Source: Cyclobacteriaceae bacterium
Lineage (GTDB): Bacteria > Bacteroidota > Bacteroidia > Cytophagales > Cyclobacteriaceae
NCBI GenBank assembly: GCA_030584025.1
Contig: CP129487.1
Location: 930,001 to 994,000, forward strand
Direction of reading: 5' to 3'
Length of the DNA: 64,000 bases
Below, one piece after another: positions 43,408 through 51,219 of the stretch. The position numbers were made by a program, and so were the translations under genes. The notes under the pieces were generated by a model that made no database searches, was not told the origin of the DNA, and was given only the letters and a program-made list of their open reading frames with translations. The stretch's first letter is position 1, and each line of letters starts with the position of its first letter.

Positions 43408-45279
43408 ATGTTCAACGGATGCACTTCACTTGCCGATTACATTCAACGCCACCAACAAGATGGTGTACTTTGGAAAGCCGATAAGCTGCTGGCCAACATT
43501 GAAAACCCAATCATTAAAAACGACCGGGTTGAAGATATTGCCCGCACCCTGGCACACATACCCAAACCCGTAGCCCGCGAAGCATACGCCAAACAAATCG
43601 GCAAGCAATACAACATAAGCTGGCCAACGTTTAAAAAACTCATTGATGATTTTATTGCCATCCACAAGCGCAGCGATGAAATTAAGGTGCGCAAAAACAA
43701 GGTTAACACCCTGGAAGGCGACCCCACACGCTGGCCGTTTTTTATCGAACAAATTGCGCTGAATAAAGACAGTGAAGAAGTTTTTAAAGGTGTTGAAATT
43801 GACCTGGAAAAATTCATTGCCTTACTGGCCAGCTTTGGTTTTACCCGCTACGAAACCGGCAACACACCCAACAGCAAAGAAGATAGCTTTGCGTTTGTAC
43901 GTTTAGATGGTAACGTAATCCGCAACGTTTCACGCCAGCAAATAATCGACTTCATTGAAAATTTTATCCGAAAGGAATACAACTTTGAAAAATGCCACTA
44001 CGTGGATAGCTCCATTTTGCTCAATAAGTTTTACAAGGGCATGAAAACGTTGTTCAACAAAGATTTATTTGCCCGCGTGCGCACCGATCAACCCATAATT
44101 ATCAACAAAGACACACCCGCCAACACGTACTTTTATTTTCGCAACGGGTTTGTAACCGTTACCCGTAGCAGCATTACCATGCAACCGTATGAAGAAATGA
44201 ACGGCAGCGTATGGGATACCCAAATGCTGGACCGTGATTTTAAACTGATCGACCTGGATGCACCTGAGCGCGAAGCCGAAAAATATCCGAAAGGTGTATT
44301 TGCCGATTTTTGTTGGCAGATAAGCGGGCATAACGTTAACCGTTTTCAAAGTTTGTGCAGCATTATCGGCTACCTGCTGCATGACTTTTACGAATACAAA
44401 TTGAAGGCCGTATTGCTTACCGATAGTAGTTTAAGCGAAGCCAGCGAAGGCCGTACCGGTAAAACACTTTTCGCCAAATGCCTGGGCTACGTGCGCAGCT
44501 ACACCGAAATAAACGGAAAGGATTTTGACAGTGGCAACAAAAACAAATACGAAGATGTTACCCTGGGCACGCAGGTAGTACACCTGAACGATGTAAAAAC
44601 CCGTGGCCGTTTCAAATTTGATTTTGAAGATGTGTTTAACGATGTAACCGAAGGCATGATTGTTAACGCCAAATACATGACACCCTTCAGGCAGTTTGCA
44701 AAAATGATTATTAGCACCAATAAAACGCTAAACATAATCGGGGCCAGCCAGCGCGACCGTATTATTGAATTCGAAATGAGCGATTTTTTTGGCGAAGATC
44801 GCAGCCCACACCAATACTATGGCCAGTGGTTTGGCCGCGATTGGGATGAAACCGAATGGAGCTTGTTTGATAACTTTATTTGCTTTTGTGCGCAGCTATT
44901 TTTGAAGGAAGGTTTGATTATGCCGGAAACCATTAACCTGGAGGCCCGCAAGCTAATGAACCACACGGCCACAGAATTTATTGATTTTATGAGCGATTGC
45001 CGCGAAGTGATTGAACGCACCGGCAAGCCGTTTGAAAATTACCGCTTCAACGGCACCATGACTACCACCACCAGTTTCGAAGATTTTGAATTTGATAAGC
45101 GCCAACTGTACGAATACTTTTTGCAAACCAACACAGATTTTAAGAGCTGGTTAACCAGCAAAAAATTCAATACCTGGTTGCACCAGTATGCTGAGCTGCA
45201 TTTAAAAATAAAACACCCGCGCGATTGGCGCAGCAATGGCGCAGGGTACATACAATTCCGGCCGGATCCGGAAAAATAA
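43408..45279 (+). CDS. Primase-helicase, DUF5906/SF3-type
   Basis: From ATG 43408 the product is 623 residues. The N-terminal half (to about 330) is of the phage primase-associated type. The helicase has a P-loop ending G348-R-T-G-K352-T353, the VVHLNDV acidic strand, KMIISTNKTLNIIG sensor region and RIIEFEMSDFF, typical of superfamily 3 helicases with DUF5906. A C-terminal winged-helix part follows. With the primase just upstream it forms the replication module. A strong terminator and origin-like repeats follow at once. Confidence 0.87.
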   Translation: MFNGCTSLADYIQRHQQDGVLWKADKLLANIENPIIKNDRVEDIARTLAHIPKPVAREAYAKQIGKQYNISWPTFKKLIDDFIAIHKRSDEIKVRKNKVNTLEGDPTRWPFFIEQIALNKDSEEVFKGVEIDLEKFIALLASFGFTRYETGNTPNSKEDSFAFVRLDGNVIRNVSRQQIIDFIENFIRKEYNFEKCHYVDSSILLNKFYKGMKTLFNKDLFARVRTDQPIIINKDTPANTYFYFRNGFVTVTRSSITMQPYEEMNGSVWDTQMLDRDFKLIDLDAPEREAEKYPKGVFADFCWQISGHNVNRFQSLCSIIGYLLHDFYEYKLKAVLLTDSSLSEASEGRTGKTLFAKCLGYVRSYTEINGKDFDSGNKNKYEDVTLGTQVVHLNDVKTRGRFKFDFEDVFNDVTEGMIVNAKYMTPFRQFAKMIISTNKTLNIIGASQRDRIIEFEMSDFFGEDRSPHQYYGQWFGRDWDETEWSLFDNFICFCAQLFLKEGLIMPETINLEARKLMNHTATEFIDFMSDCREVIERTGKPFENYRFNGTMTTTTSFEDFEFDKRQLYEYFLQTNTDFKSWLTSKKFNTWLHQYAELHLKIKHPRDWRSNGAGYIQFRPDPEK

Positions 45280-45282
45280 GTG

Positions 45283-45304
45283 AAAGGGCGAAAGCCCTTT
45301 TTTT
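45283..45304 (+). terminator. Terminator of the early/replication operon
   Basis: AAAGGGC (45283-45289), loop GAAA, GCCCTTT (45294-45300) then more T. It begins three bases after the helicase stop. Confidence 0.85.
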
Positions 45305-45360
45305 ATTGGATTCACTCTATATATATAGCCTTTACACCCACTTTATAATAATTTAGTAAA

Positions 45361-45586
45361 AATAAAGACTGAATTAAGGTAATAAACTGAAATACAAGTA
45401 ATTAGATCAGTCTTTATCCAGTCTTTATCCAGTCGCCATCAAAACCCATAGCGACTGAAAGCCGGTGCGCAGTCGCCATCAGTCGCCATCAAAACCAATC
45501 GCGACTGGATAAAGACTGCAATAACGACTGCAAAAAACGCTTAAAACAAGCTGGAAACGCCATTTTTTGGCATATCAGTCGCCATT
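45361..45586. repeat. Iteron and dyad cluster, candidate replication origin
   Basis: Two copies of a 28-bp dyad, CAGTCGC-N14-GCGACTG, lie at 45430-45457 and 45480-45507, 50 bp apart, with nearly the same 14-base spacer (CATCAAAACC + 4). Further CAGTCGCCAT units are at 45470 and 45576. CAGTCTTTATC is repeated in tandem at 45408 and 45419, with inverted copies at 45362 and 45508. An AT-rich stretch with TATATATATAG lies on the left (about 45,310-45,400). Position directly after primase and helicase suggests an origin; a repressor operator array is the alternative. Confidence 0.6.
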
Positions 45587-45641
45587 TTTCAAAAAAAGTA
45601 GTGATCAAGAAATTTCTGCAGAAAAACCGTGCGCCAATACC

Positions 45642-45700
45642 GTACATGCACCATGCTGCGCACAAAAAAAGCCGTTGGCAAACGGCTTTGGTGCATGTAC
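45642..45700. terminator. Nested double dyad, bidirectional terminator-like
   Basis: Outer arms GTACATGCACC (45642-45652) and GGTGCATGTAC (45690-45700) are perfect over 11 bp. Inside, AAAGCCGTT (45668-45676) and AACGGCTTT (45681-45689) form a 9-bp stem with loop GGCA. It lies between the origin-like region and the convergent minus-strand cassettes. Confidence 0.55.
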
Positions 45701-45719
45701 TGAATTATTGTGTGCCATT

Positions 45720-45839
45720 TGGCTGCCTACGAGGTGGCGCGCTGCCGTTGACACAAACCCACATGCCCGTGCGCAAGCGGCCACCCAACGCGCACGCCAA
45801 ACGTAAGCTGCCCCACCCACGTCCGACACTTCGCAGCCA
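45720..45839. repeat. Cassette-boundary palindrome D
   Basis: TGGCTGC (45720-45726) and GCAGCCA (45833-45839) bound a GC-rich 120-bp imperfect palindrome containing no convincing gene. It occupies the same position relative to its gene as units A, B and C, but its core sequence differs. Confidence 0.5.
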
Positions 45840-45905
45840 CACAACACCATGTTTGCGTCAGGCTTAGTGACAGGATATCGAATGACGTTTTTGGCAACAT
45901 AAAAC

Positions 45906-46112
45906 TTAAATTTTCCCGCACACTATTTTTACTTCATGTACCGTACCACTTGTCATGTGTCTCACCTCTCTCACTTTTCCGTGATGGCTTTCAAAAATTA
46001 TCACCTCATCTATTCTTGGAATAGGTAAATGTTTTGGGTAATCAAATAGCCCCGGTACACTGTCAATTTCAAGTGTGATAAATGTTGTTGGTTTTTTAGT
46101 GAATATTCCCAT
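45906..46112 (-). CDS. Hypothetical 68-residue cassette protein
   Basis: The product (MGIFTKKPTTFITLEIDS) is a small beta-rich protein (ITLEIDSVPGLF, DEVIIFESHHGKVREVRHM) I do not recognise. It lies between boundary palindromes D and A, and 13-base inverted repeats (45850-45862 and 46174-46186, two mismatches) bracket it. It is in the opposite direction to the rest of the element. Confidence 0.55.
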   Translation of the reverse strand: MGIFTKKPTTFITLEIDSVPGLFDYPKHLPIPRIDEVIIFESHHGKVREVRHMTSGTVHEVKIVCGKI

Positions 46113-46195
46113 CGCTCAAAAATTTAAGTTTTATGTTTAGTGTTTTAAAAATAGTTTCATCAATACTTATCGCCCGAACGCAAACACCAGAGGCA

Positions 46196-46299
46196 TTATA
46201 GGCAAGTTTTTTTCCTCTGAGTTGTCGCACCCATGCCGGAGGCCGCGCAAACCCGCCCACATGTGCGCCAAGCCAACGCGCCCAAAAACCAGCCTATAA
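46196..46299. repeat. Cassette-boundary palindrome A
   Basis: TTATAGGC (46196-46203) and GCCTATAA (46292-46299) bound a 104-bp imperfect palindrome; GTTTTT/AAAAAC and GCGCAC/GTGCGC-type pairings continue inwards. It is nearly identical, in direct orientation, to unit B, 918 bp away. Confidence 0.8.
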
Positions 46300-46396
46300 C
46301 ACTGTGTATAACCAATGCAAAAAGGCGTTGACGTGTGTGCTTCGTAGTGAAGTTCAGTGAAAGAAAAATATTTTTAAATGCCCCCGCGCTCATAGG

Positions 46397-47038
46397 TTAA
46401 AACATTGAGATTTGAGCAAGTGATTGAGATACCCGAATACAGGCTGCTTCATATATTTGCTTATCAATTTCAGTAGCGGTAAGGTTTACTTTATACTCAC
46501 TGCAAGCTATTGCAATTGAGCCGCTTCCTAAATGAGTATCTAAAACTCTATCATTTTCTTTTGCAAAACTATTTAAAATCCATTGGTAAAGTTTAACGGG
46601 TTTTTGAGTTGGGTGTATTTTAGTTTCTTGATTTGCCACCGCTCTATGAATGGTTTTTATTCTCATGGCTTTATCAAAAGAAGTCCAAGCCATTTCACCA
46701 TCTGCTAAACTAAAATCCCTTTGCCCTTTATCCCATATCAACCAACATTCAGAAGGCGGCAATAGGTTTGCAAAATAGTTTCCGCCCCAAATGATTTGAT
46801 TTTTAGACACGCGCTGAAGTTCCGCAAAGTATTCGGGTTTTGGTATTTCTAAATTCCACCCTTTGTTACACTTCTCCCAATCAATACTTTGGTTCCACCC
46901 ATTTTTAGCGGACCTACCACCGGACAAATTATTCCCGTATGGAGGGTCCACTATTGCCAAGTCAAAGTGTTTATCAGGAACACCCTTCATATACTCCATG
47001 CAATCAATATTCAGTAATTCAATTCCCCCGCTTCGCAT
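46397..47038 (-). CDS. DNA methyltransferase (adenine-N6 or cytosine-N4)
   Basis: The 213-residue enzyme has the beta-class order: catalytic DPPY early (FDLAIVDPPYGNN, residues about 26-38) and the SAM loop late (VLDTHLGSGSIAIACSE). HPTQKPVKLYQWIL, typical of such enzymes, lies between. There is no large target-recognition domain and no restriction gene. It is a cassette: 18-bp perfect inverted repeats (46364-46381, 47035-47052) and 24-bp repeats with one mismatch (46304-46327, 47082-47105) flank it, the inner right one covering its start codon. It may protect element DNA. Confidence 0.88.
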   Translation of the reverse strand: MRSGGIELLNIDCMEYMKGVPDKHFDLAIVDPPYGNNLSGGRSAKNGWNQSIDWEKCNKGWNLEIPKPEYFAELQRVSKNQIIWGGNYFANLLPPSECWLIWDKGQRDFSLADGEMAWTSFDKAMRIKTIHRAVANQETKIHPTQKPVKLYQWILNSFAKENDRVLDTHLGSGSIAIACSEYKVNLTATEIDKQIYEAACIRVSQSLAQISMF

Positions 47039-47113
47039 TTAAAAATATTTTTAGTGTGTGTTTCATAGTTACTATTGTGTTCGCCTTTTTGCACTGGTTA
47101 TACACTTGATACA

Positions 47114-47216
47114 TTATAGGCAAGTTTTTTCCTCTGAGTTGTCGCACCCATGCCGGAGGCCGCGCGATCCAGCCCACATGTGCGCCAAGCCAACGCGCCC
47201 AAAAACCAGCCTATAA
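47114..47216. repeat. Cassette-boundary palindrome B
   Basis: TTATAGGC (47114-47121) to GCCTATAA (47209-47216), 103 bp. It differs from unit A only in one T of a T-run and a 7-base patch near the centre. The 17-base flank TATACACTTGATACATT (47099-47115) also precedes unit C. Confidence 0.8.
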
Positions 47217-47319
47217 CAACGTGTATATGTCATAAAATAGGCGTTGAAGTTTTGTTCTTCGATTGAAGTGTGGTGAAGGCAAAAAGAGAAAATTAAAGCC
47301 CCCACCGCACGACAAATAA

Positions 47320-47736
47320 TTAATCTTCGGTTTCAATAAAATCATCTGGGTCAAATTTCCAACCTTCAATAAATCCATCTTCGTTAACACTCATGATAAT
47401 GTAATCACCATAACCAGGTTCTTTTGGTGACATACATTTTGGAACGTAACCTTCACGCTCTTGAATTACATTACCTTCATCATCTTTCAGTGTATAAACA
47501 CCTTCATCACATACTTTAAAATGAATGTCGGCTTTTACCCCTTTCTGCCAGTTGGTAATTTGTCCAGTTTCAATATCAATTTCTGGACACCAGCAAGCAC
47601 CTTTTTTACATGGTGTTAGCGTTCCCTCTTTATCATCAACACCATTAATAGTTGCATCATCCCAATAGCGCACATTTGCCTGAACTGAAAGAGTTTTCAA
47701 TTCGACTTCTTTTTCAATTTTTACAGTAGCTTTCAT
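47320..47736 (-). CDS. Hypothetical acidic protein (cassette)
   Basis: The 138-residue acidic product has a possible metal site (CKKGACWCPEID) and ends in a very acidic tail (FDPDDFIETED). Similar proteins are found in mobile regions of Bacteroidota, without known role. Inverted repeats at 47221-47243 and 47807-47829 (20 of 23 matching) bracket the gene, between palindromes B and C. Confidence 0.6.
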   Translation of the reverse strand: MKATVKIEKEVELKTLSVQANVRYWDDATINGVDDKEGTLTPCKKGACWCPEIDIETGQITNWQKGVKADIHFKVCDEGVYTLKDDEGNVIQEREGYVPKCMSPKEPGYGDYIIMSVNEDGFIEGWKFDPDDFIETED

Positions 47737-47837
47737 AATTGTGAGTTTCCGCCCTCCGGCTTTAATTTTCTTTTTGCTGTTCAGTGTTTTGTAGATAGTT
47801 CGTGTTCGCCCATTTTACGCCATATACACTTGATACA

Positions 47838-47925
47838 TTGGCAACAATGCCGCCACCCTCAATAACCTTCGGGCGCAGAGCTTTTTCCCTCGGTTGCCCA
47901 CGCTTCGTGGCGGCACAGTTGCCAA
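47838..47925. repeat. Cassette-boundary palindrome C
   Basis: TTGGCAAC-AA-TGCCGCCAC (from 47838) pairs with GTGGCGGCA-CA-GTTGCCAA (to 47925): 19 bases with two mismatches, total 88 bp. The core is unrelated to A and B but its left flank, TATACACTTGATACATT (47823-47839), is identical to that of B. Confidence 0.75.
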
Positions 47926-47947
47926 CACCAAGTTTGCACCATTGCGA

Positions 47948-48115
47948 CTATTTTTCATTTTTTTCTGGCTGGCTTGGTTCTGACTCAGGGATGGTGATTA
48001 CCTTACAGCATGATTTGATTTCGTCATAAGTTAGCCCCGTCACGTCCATAACTATATCTATTGGGGTGAGGCCATCAGGCTCCTCGCTCATAAATCCTAT
48101 TACAAATTCATCCAT
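47948..48115 (-). CDS. Hypothetical 55-residue cassette protein
   Basis: ATG at 48115, stop at 47948. The acidic peptide begins MDEFVIGFMSEEPDG and contains GLTYDEIKSCC. Inverted repeats at 47931-47952 and 48149-48170 (19 of 22 matching) bracket it. Not recognised. Confidence 0.5.
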   Translation of the reverse strand: MDEFVIGFMSEEPDGLTPIDIVMDVTGLTYDEIKSCCKVITIPESEPSQPEKNEK

Positions 48116-48185
48116 ATATTTTAGTTTAGTGTTTCAAATCCGCCAGCCAATAGGAGCAACGGTGCAAACTATTGGGGCATTAGCG

Positions 48186-48380
48186 TTAACCGTTAAGCAA
48201 TTCGCTTACTTTCTTCAATTGCTCAGGTGTACCGTATTTGGTTACAAACAATTCCAGCTCCAGGGGTGTAAGTGCGCAACTGTGCATAATACCAATGCGC
48301 TTTAACCAACACGAAATGGTTTGTTTGTCTACCCCGTAAAGTTGGCCCAATCGGGTACGGGTTTGGATCAGTTTCGGCAT
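48186..48380 (-). CDS. Small helix-turn-helix protein
   Basis: The 64-residue protein has a helix-turn-helix (TRLGQLYGVDKQTISCWLKRIGI) and a C-terminal helical part. It diverges from the late operon, across 198 bp that holds an AGTGT-N7-ACACT dyad (48397-48413) close to its own start. It is a natural candidate to control itself and the late genes. Confidence 0.65.
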   Translation of the reverse strand: MPKLIQTRTRLGQLYGVDKQTISCWLKRIGIMHSCALTPLELELFVTKYGTPEQLKKVSELLNG

Positions 48381-48578
48381 GTGCTTCAGGGTTTAAAGTG
48401 TGCCATTTACACTATAAAAATAGTTAAAATTAAGCTCAATTCATAACAAATAGGGCGTAACCGGTGCCGGTAAATAAAACCTGCGCATATTACGTGCGCA
48501 TTCGATTCTTTTTGGAGCTTATGTACAGGGGTAAAGGAGAAAAGGCGGTGAAAGCCGCCTTTTTTTAAACAACTTGAA
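48381..48578 (+). promoter_or_regulatory. Late-operon leader with short ORF overlapping a terminator
   Basis: Within this leader are a palindrome ACCGG-TG-CCGGT (48460-48471), two TGCGCA sites 13 bp apart (48482-48501), and then a GGAG motif ahead of ATG 48521. That ATG opens a 15-codon frame (MYRGKGEKAVKAAFF, stop 48566-48568) which overlaps a hairpin: AAAGGCGG (48541-48548), loop TGAAAG, CCGCCTTT (48555-48562) and T-run. The first late gene starts 11 bases later. Either the hairpin insulates the operon or it is an attenuator controlled by translation or antitermination. Confidence 0.45.
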
Positions 48579-49100
48579 ATGACTACAACGGCAAAAGTAT
48601 TGATCGTTACGGGCCTGGGAGCAGCCGCCTTTGTTTTATTGAAAGGGGCGCAAAAGGCTAAAGCATGGGCCGGCCAAATTACCGTACAGCTTATCGACTT
48701 TTTTCAGCCTTCTATAAAAGATAATGTGTTTACCCTGCCGGTAAAGCTGCGCATCAACAACCCAAGCCCATTGTATGCACCCATTCAAAGTGCCTCACTA
48801 AAAATGTTCTATTTGAAAAATGGCATGTATGTGCCCTTTGGCCAGGCACCACCCACACAAGGTTTTAACATCAACCCTAACGATAGCACCGATGTTACTT
48901 TGTTTCCTCAAATTAACCTGAAGGCGTTCAATCCTTTTTCCGGATCAAACACACTAAACAATTTACTATCCGTATTGAGCAATCAAAACCCGTTGCTGGA
49001 TGTAAAGCTGGAATTAACGGTAACCATTACCGGCATACCCATTACGCAGGATATTTTCAAACAGGTGTATTTAAAACAGCTTTTCAAAAATGTGGCATAA
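48579..49100 (+). CDS. Membrane-anchored LEA14-like protein, probable virion protein
   Basis: The 173-residue product has an N-terminal membrane helix (VLIVTGLGAAAFVLLKGA) and then a beta-sandwich domain resembling LEA14/WHy (FTLPVKLRINNPSPLYAPIQSASLKMFY ... LELTVTITGIPI). It opens the late operon, and its end overlaps the next gene by 11 bases. An exposed sandwich on a membrane anchor would suit a membrane-containing capsid; the role is inferred. Confidence 0.65.
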   Translation: MTTTAKVLIVTGLGAAAFVLLKGAQKAKAWAGQITVQLIDFFQPSIKDNVFTLPVKLRINNPSPLYAPIQSASLKMFYLKNGMYVPFGQAPPTQGFNINPNDSTDVTLFPQINLKAFNPFSGSNTLNNLLSVLSNQNPLLDVKLELTVTITGIPITQDIFKQVYLKQLFKNVA

Positions 49101-50217
49101 CCTGTTACAACATCTTGGCCTGGTACCCGGTGGCGCACGCAGCGTAAAGCCTATGCCTGCGAATTTGCGCGGCCTGGTACCAAAGCCTGCCGACAATAAT
49201 GTAACGGTAAAACCATCCGTGCCCGATGTTGAAAAAGACACCATGCCGCTGATCATCGACAAGGTAAAGCGTACACTATGGCAAACAAAAAAGCTGGCGG
49301 CACACCTGAAGGGCGCAACACTTGAACAAACGTTGCGCAACAACAGTCATTTTATTTTGGATTACATCGCCTATAAAAAAGATGATCCAAAGCACGAACA
49401 AATACGAAGCCCCAGGCGATTGGTACACGATTTAGCAGGCGACTGCGATTGTTTTGCTGTGTTGCTGGCATCATTACTGACCAACCAGGGCATAAAGTTT
49501 AAATATCGCATTACGCGCTATTCGGGCAAAGAGTGGAGCCACATATACATTGTGGTACCGAAAGACCAGCGCAACGAAAACATTGAGCTAACCAACCGCA
49601 CGCAATACTACGTGCTGGATCCGGTAACCAACCAGCACAATTACGAAGTTGATTTTACAGCTAAAAAGGATTTTCCTATGGCATTACAATATTTAGATGG
49701 TGTAGGCATGGGCACATTGGGCCAATGCAGCACCCCAACCGTGGCACAAAAAAGCGTAGAAGAATTAAGCAAGCTGCGCACATACGTAGACAATGCCACC
49801 ATTAAGCAACAAGGTTTTGTACCTACTGAAGAATTTTTACAGGATAACGGCATACCATATGAAGTAGCCATTAACCCAACCACCAACGGCAGCTTTTTAA
49901 AGGTTGATACGCCACAAGGCACCGTTAACGTGCCCACCATTATTACAAAAACCGAAGCCGATCAAATTAACCAGGCTATTCACCAACCGGTGGCCGTAAA
50001 AAAACCAATTGACCAGGTACAAACCACTGCGCAGCCTGTTCAAGAAACTGCGCAACCCACACAACCCGAAGTAAAAGAAGCCGGCACCAACTGGTGGGGT
50101 TTGTTGATGGTTGCCGGTGTTGCGTTAAGCGCCATGAAAAACAATGGATCCGGCACGGGATTACCACCCGGTTTAGGTGGCGTAAAGCGCAAAAAAATAA
50201 AAGTGTTACACCTCTAA
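49090..50217 (+). CDS. Transglutaminase-like cysteine protease, membrane-anchored
   Basis: The 375-residue protein has a transglutaminase-fold core with the triad C119 (LAGDCDCFAVLLASLL), H151 (EWSHIYIVV) and D177 (YVLDPVTNQ), the usual G-D-C, W-x-H, D-P pattern. Bacterial proteins of this kind are mostly cysteine proteases. Residues about 290-340 are a Pro/Gln-rich linker, then one helix (WWGLLMVAGVALSAM) and a basic tail with LPPGLGGVKRKK. In this operon it is the best candidate for a virion-maturation protease or a cell-wall enzyme. Confidence 0.75.
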   Translation: MWHNLLQHLGLVPGGARSVKPMPANLRGLVPKPADNNVTVKPSVPDVEKDTMPLIIDKVKRTLWQTKKLAAHLKGATLEQTLRNNSHFILDYIAYKKDDPKHEQIRSPRRLVHDLAGDCDCFAVLLASLLTNQGIKFKYRITRYSGKEWSHIYIVVPKDQRNENIELTNRTQYYVLDPVTNQHNYEVDFTAKKDFPMALQYLDGVGMGTLGQCSTPTVAQKSVEELSKLRTYVDNATIKQQGFVPTEEFLQDNGIPYEVAINPTTNGSFLKVDTPQGTVNVPTIITKTEADQINQAIHQPVAVKKPIDQVQTTAQPVQETAQPTQPEVKEAGTNWWGLLMVAGVALSAMKNNGSGTGLPPGLGGVKRKKIKVLHL

Positions 50218-50227
50218 AATTAAAAGC

Positions 50228-50476
50228 ATGAGTAAGCAAGTAATTTTTTTAAACGAAGGTCCGCACCACGGAACCGAAATAGAAGTTGAACCCGTTGCCA
50301 TTGGCGAACACTTTGAGCACAACGGTTGCGTGTACCGAAACATTGATAATAAGTACGCGCAGTTTTGTCGTAAGGCAAGTGCGCAAGTAAAGGCACCCAA
50401 AAAACCACAAGCGCCAAAGGCACCTAAAGCACCTAAAGGGCCAAAGCAACCAAAAGTAAAAAAACCAAAGGCATAA
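50228..50476 (+). CDS. Small protein with a Lys/Pro/Ala-rich tail
   Basis: The 82-residue product has a small N-terminal domain (VIFLNEGPHHGTEIEVEP) and then a 30-residue tail of KAPK-type repeats. Such tails bind nucleic acid, as in viral core or histone-H1-like proteins, so it may neutralise packaged DNA. This is inference. Confidence 0.6.
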   Translation: MSKQVIFLNEGPHHGTEIEVEPVAIGEHFEHNGCVYRNIDNKYAQFCRKASAQVKAPKKPQAPKAPKAPKGPKQPKVKKPKA

Positions 50477-50564
50477 GCCTGAAAAGCATCACCGTGCCGT
50501 TGGCTAAGGCACCCGAAGCCAAAAGCACGTGATAAAACGAAGTGTAAATTTTAATCATCTGAAA

Positions 50565-51125
50565 ATGAAAGTTGAAGCAACTGTAAAAAAAGTAACGGCA
50601 CCCGCAGCAAAGTTTGGGGCCGGTGTTGCCGGTTTAGTTATCGGTAACATGGTAGTAAGCAGAATACCGGATCTGACCTTTTTGGCACGTATTCCGGTGG
50701 TGGGCAACTTCCTGAGCAAAGTAGCTCCAGGCGTTGCAGTAATGTTTCTTGCGCTGTTAGCCGACAAGAAATTCAAAAATGATTTGGTGCAGTCCGGTGC
50801 GTTTGCGTTAGGGCTGGTGGGTTTTATCAATGCCGTTAAGCGCCTTACCGCAGGTGGTGCCGAGGGTTCATTTATGGCCCGTGTACACAGCGCACTGCCT
50901 ACCGGTTTGGGTGGCGTAAGCCAGGGCCATGCCGTTAATTCAGGGCACTACCCCCCAACACACTGGACCGAAAGCAATGCAGCTTACGACCGTATACCGG
51001 GTAAGGTAAGTGGTTTAGGTAATGCGTATGCGCTTGAAGGCGCAGGCACCCCCGGATCAACTGCGTTTAAGCTTGAAGGCTTTGGCCGGTTAGGCAATGC
51101 CTACCAGCTTGAAGGCCGCAGGTAA
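50565..51125 (+). CDS. Virion-type membrane protein with C-terminal Gly/Leu motifs
   Basis: From the ATG at 50565 (a GTG 36 bases earlier also exists) the product is 186 residues. Residues about 15-100 contain two or three hydrophobic segments (FGAGVAGLVIGNMVV, APGVAVMFLALLA, GAFALGLVGFINAV). The soluble tail has four motifs of one style: LPTGLGGV, VSGLGNAYALEG, FKLEGFG and RLGNAYQLEG. Similar motifs recur in other proteins of the operon. It precedes the capsid candidate. Confidence 0.6.
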   Translation: MKVEATVKKVTAPAAKFGAGVAGLVIGNMVVSRIPDLTFLARIPVVGNFLSKVAPGVAVMFLALLADKKFKNDLVQSGAFALGLVGFINAVKRLTAGGAEGSFMARVHSALPTGLGGVSQGHAVNSGHYPPTHWTESNAAYDRIPGKVSGLGNAYALEGAGTPGSTAFKLEGFGRLGNAYQLEGRR

Positions 51126-51219
51126 AAAAAATTCTCCAACTCCCCAAACCCCGTACAAAAAAAGCAACCGAAAAAAGAATCGATAAAAATGAACGTGAAA
51201 CCAAAATTTTTAAAACGAC

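Noticed and set aside
45408..45586. CAGTCGCCATCA repeats as a CRISPR array
   Set aside because: Units are short, unevenly spaced, in both orientations, with no uniform spacers and no cas genes.
45601..45921. Several GC-rich open frames on both strands near 45.7 kb
   Set aside because: They are by-products of the palindromic unit D and its flanks, rich in His/Arg/Ala without structure.
45720..48170. A canonical integron
   Set aside because: The cassette layout fits, but I cannot find the RYYYAAC/GTTRRRY core at the palindrome ends, and no IntI gene is in the window. Reported as integron-like only.
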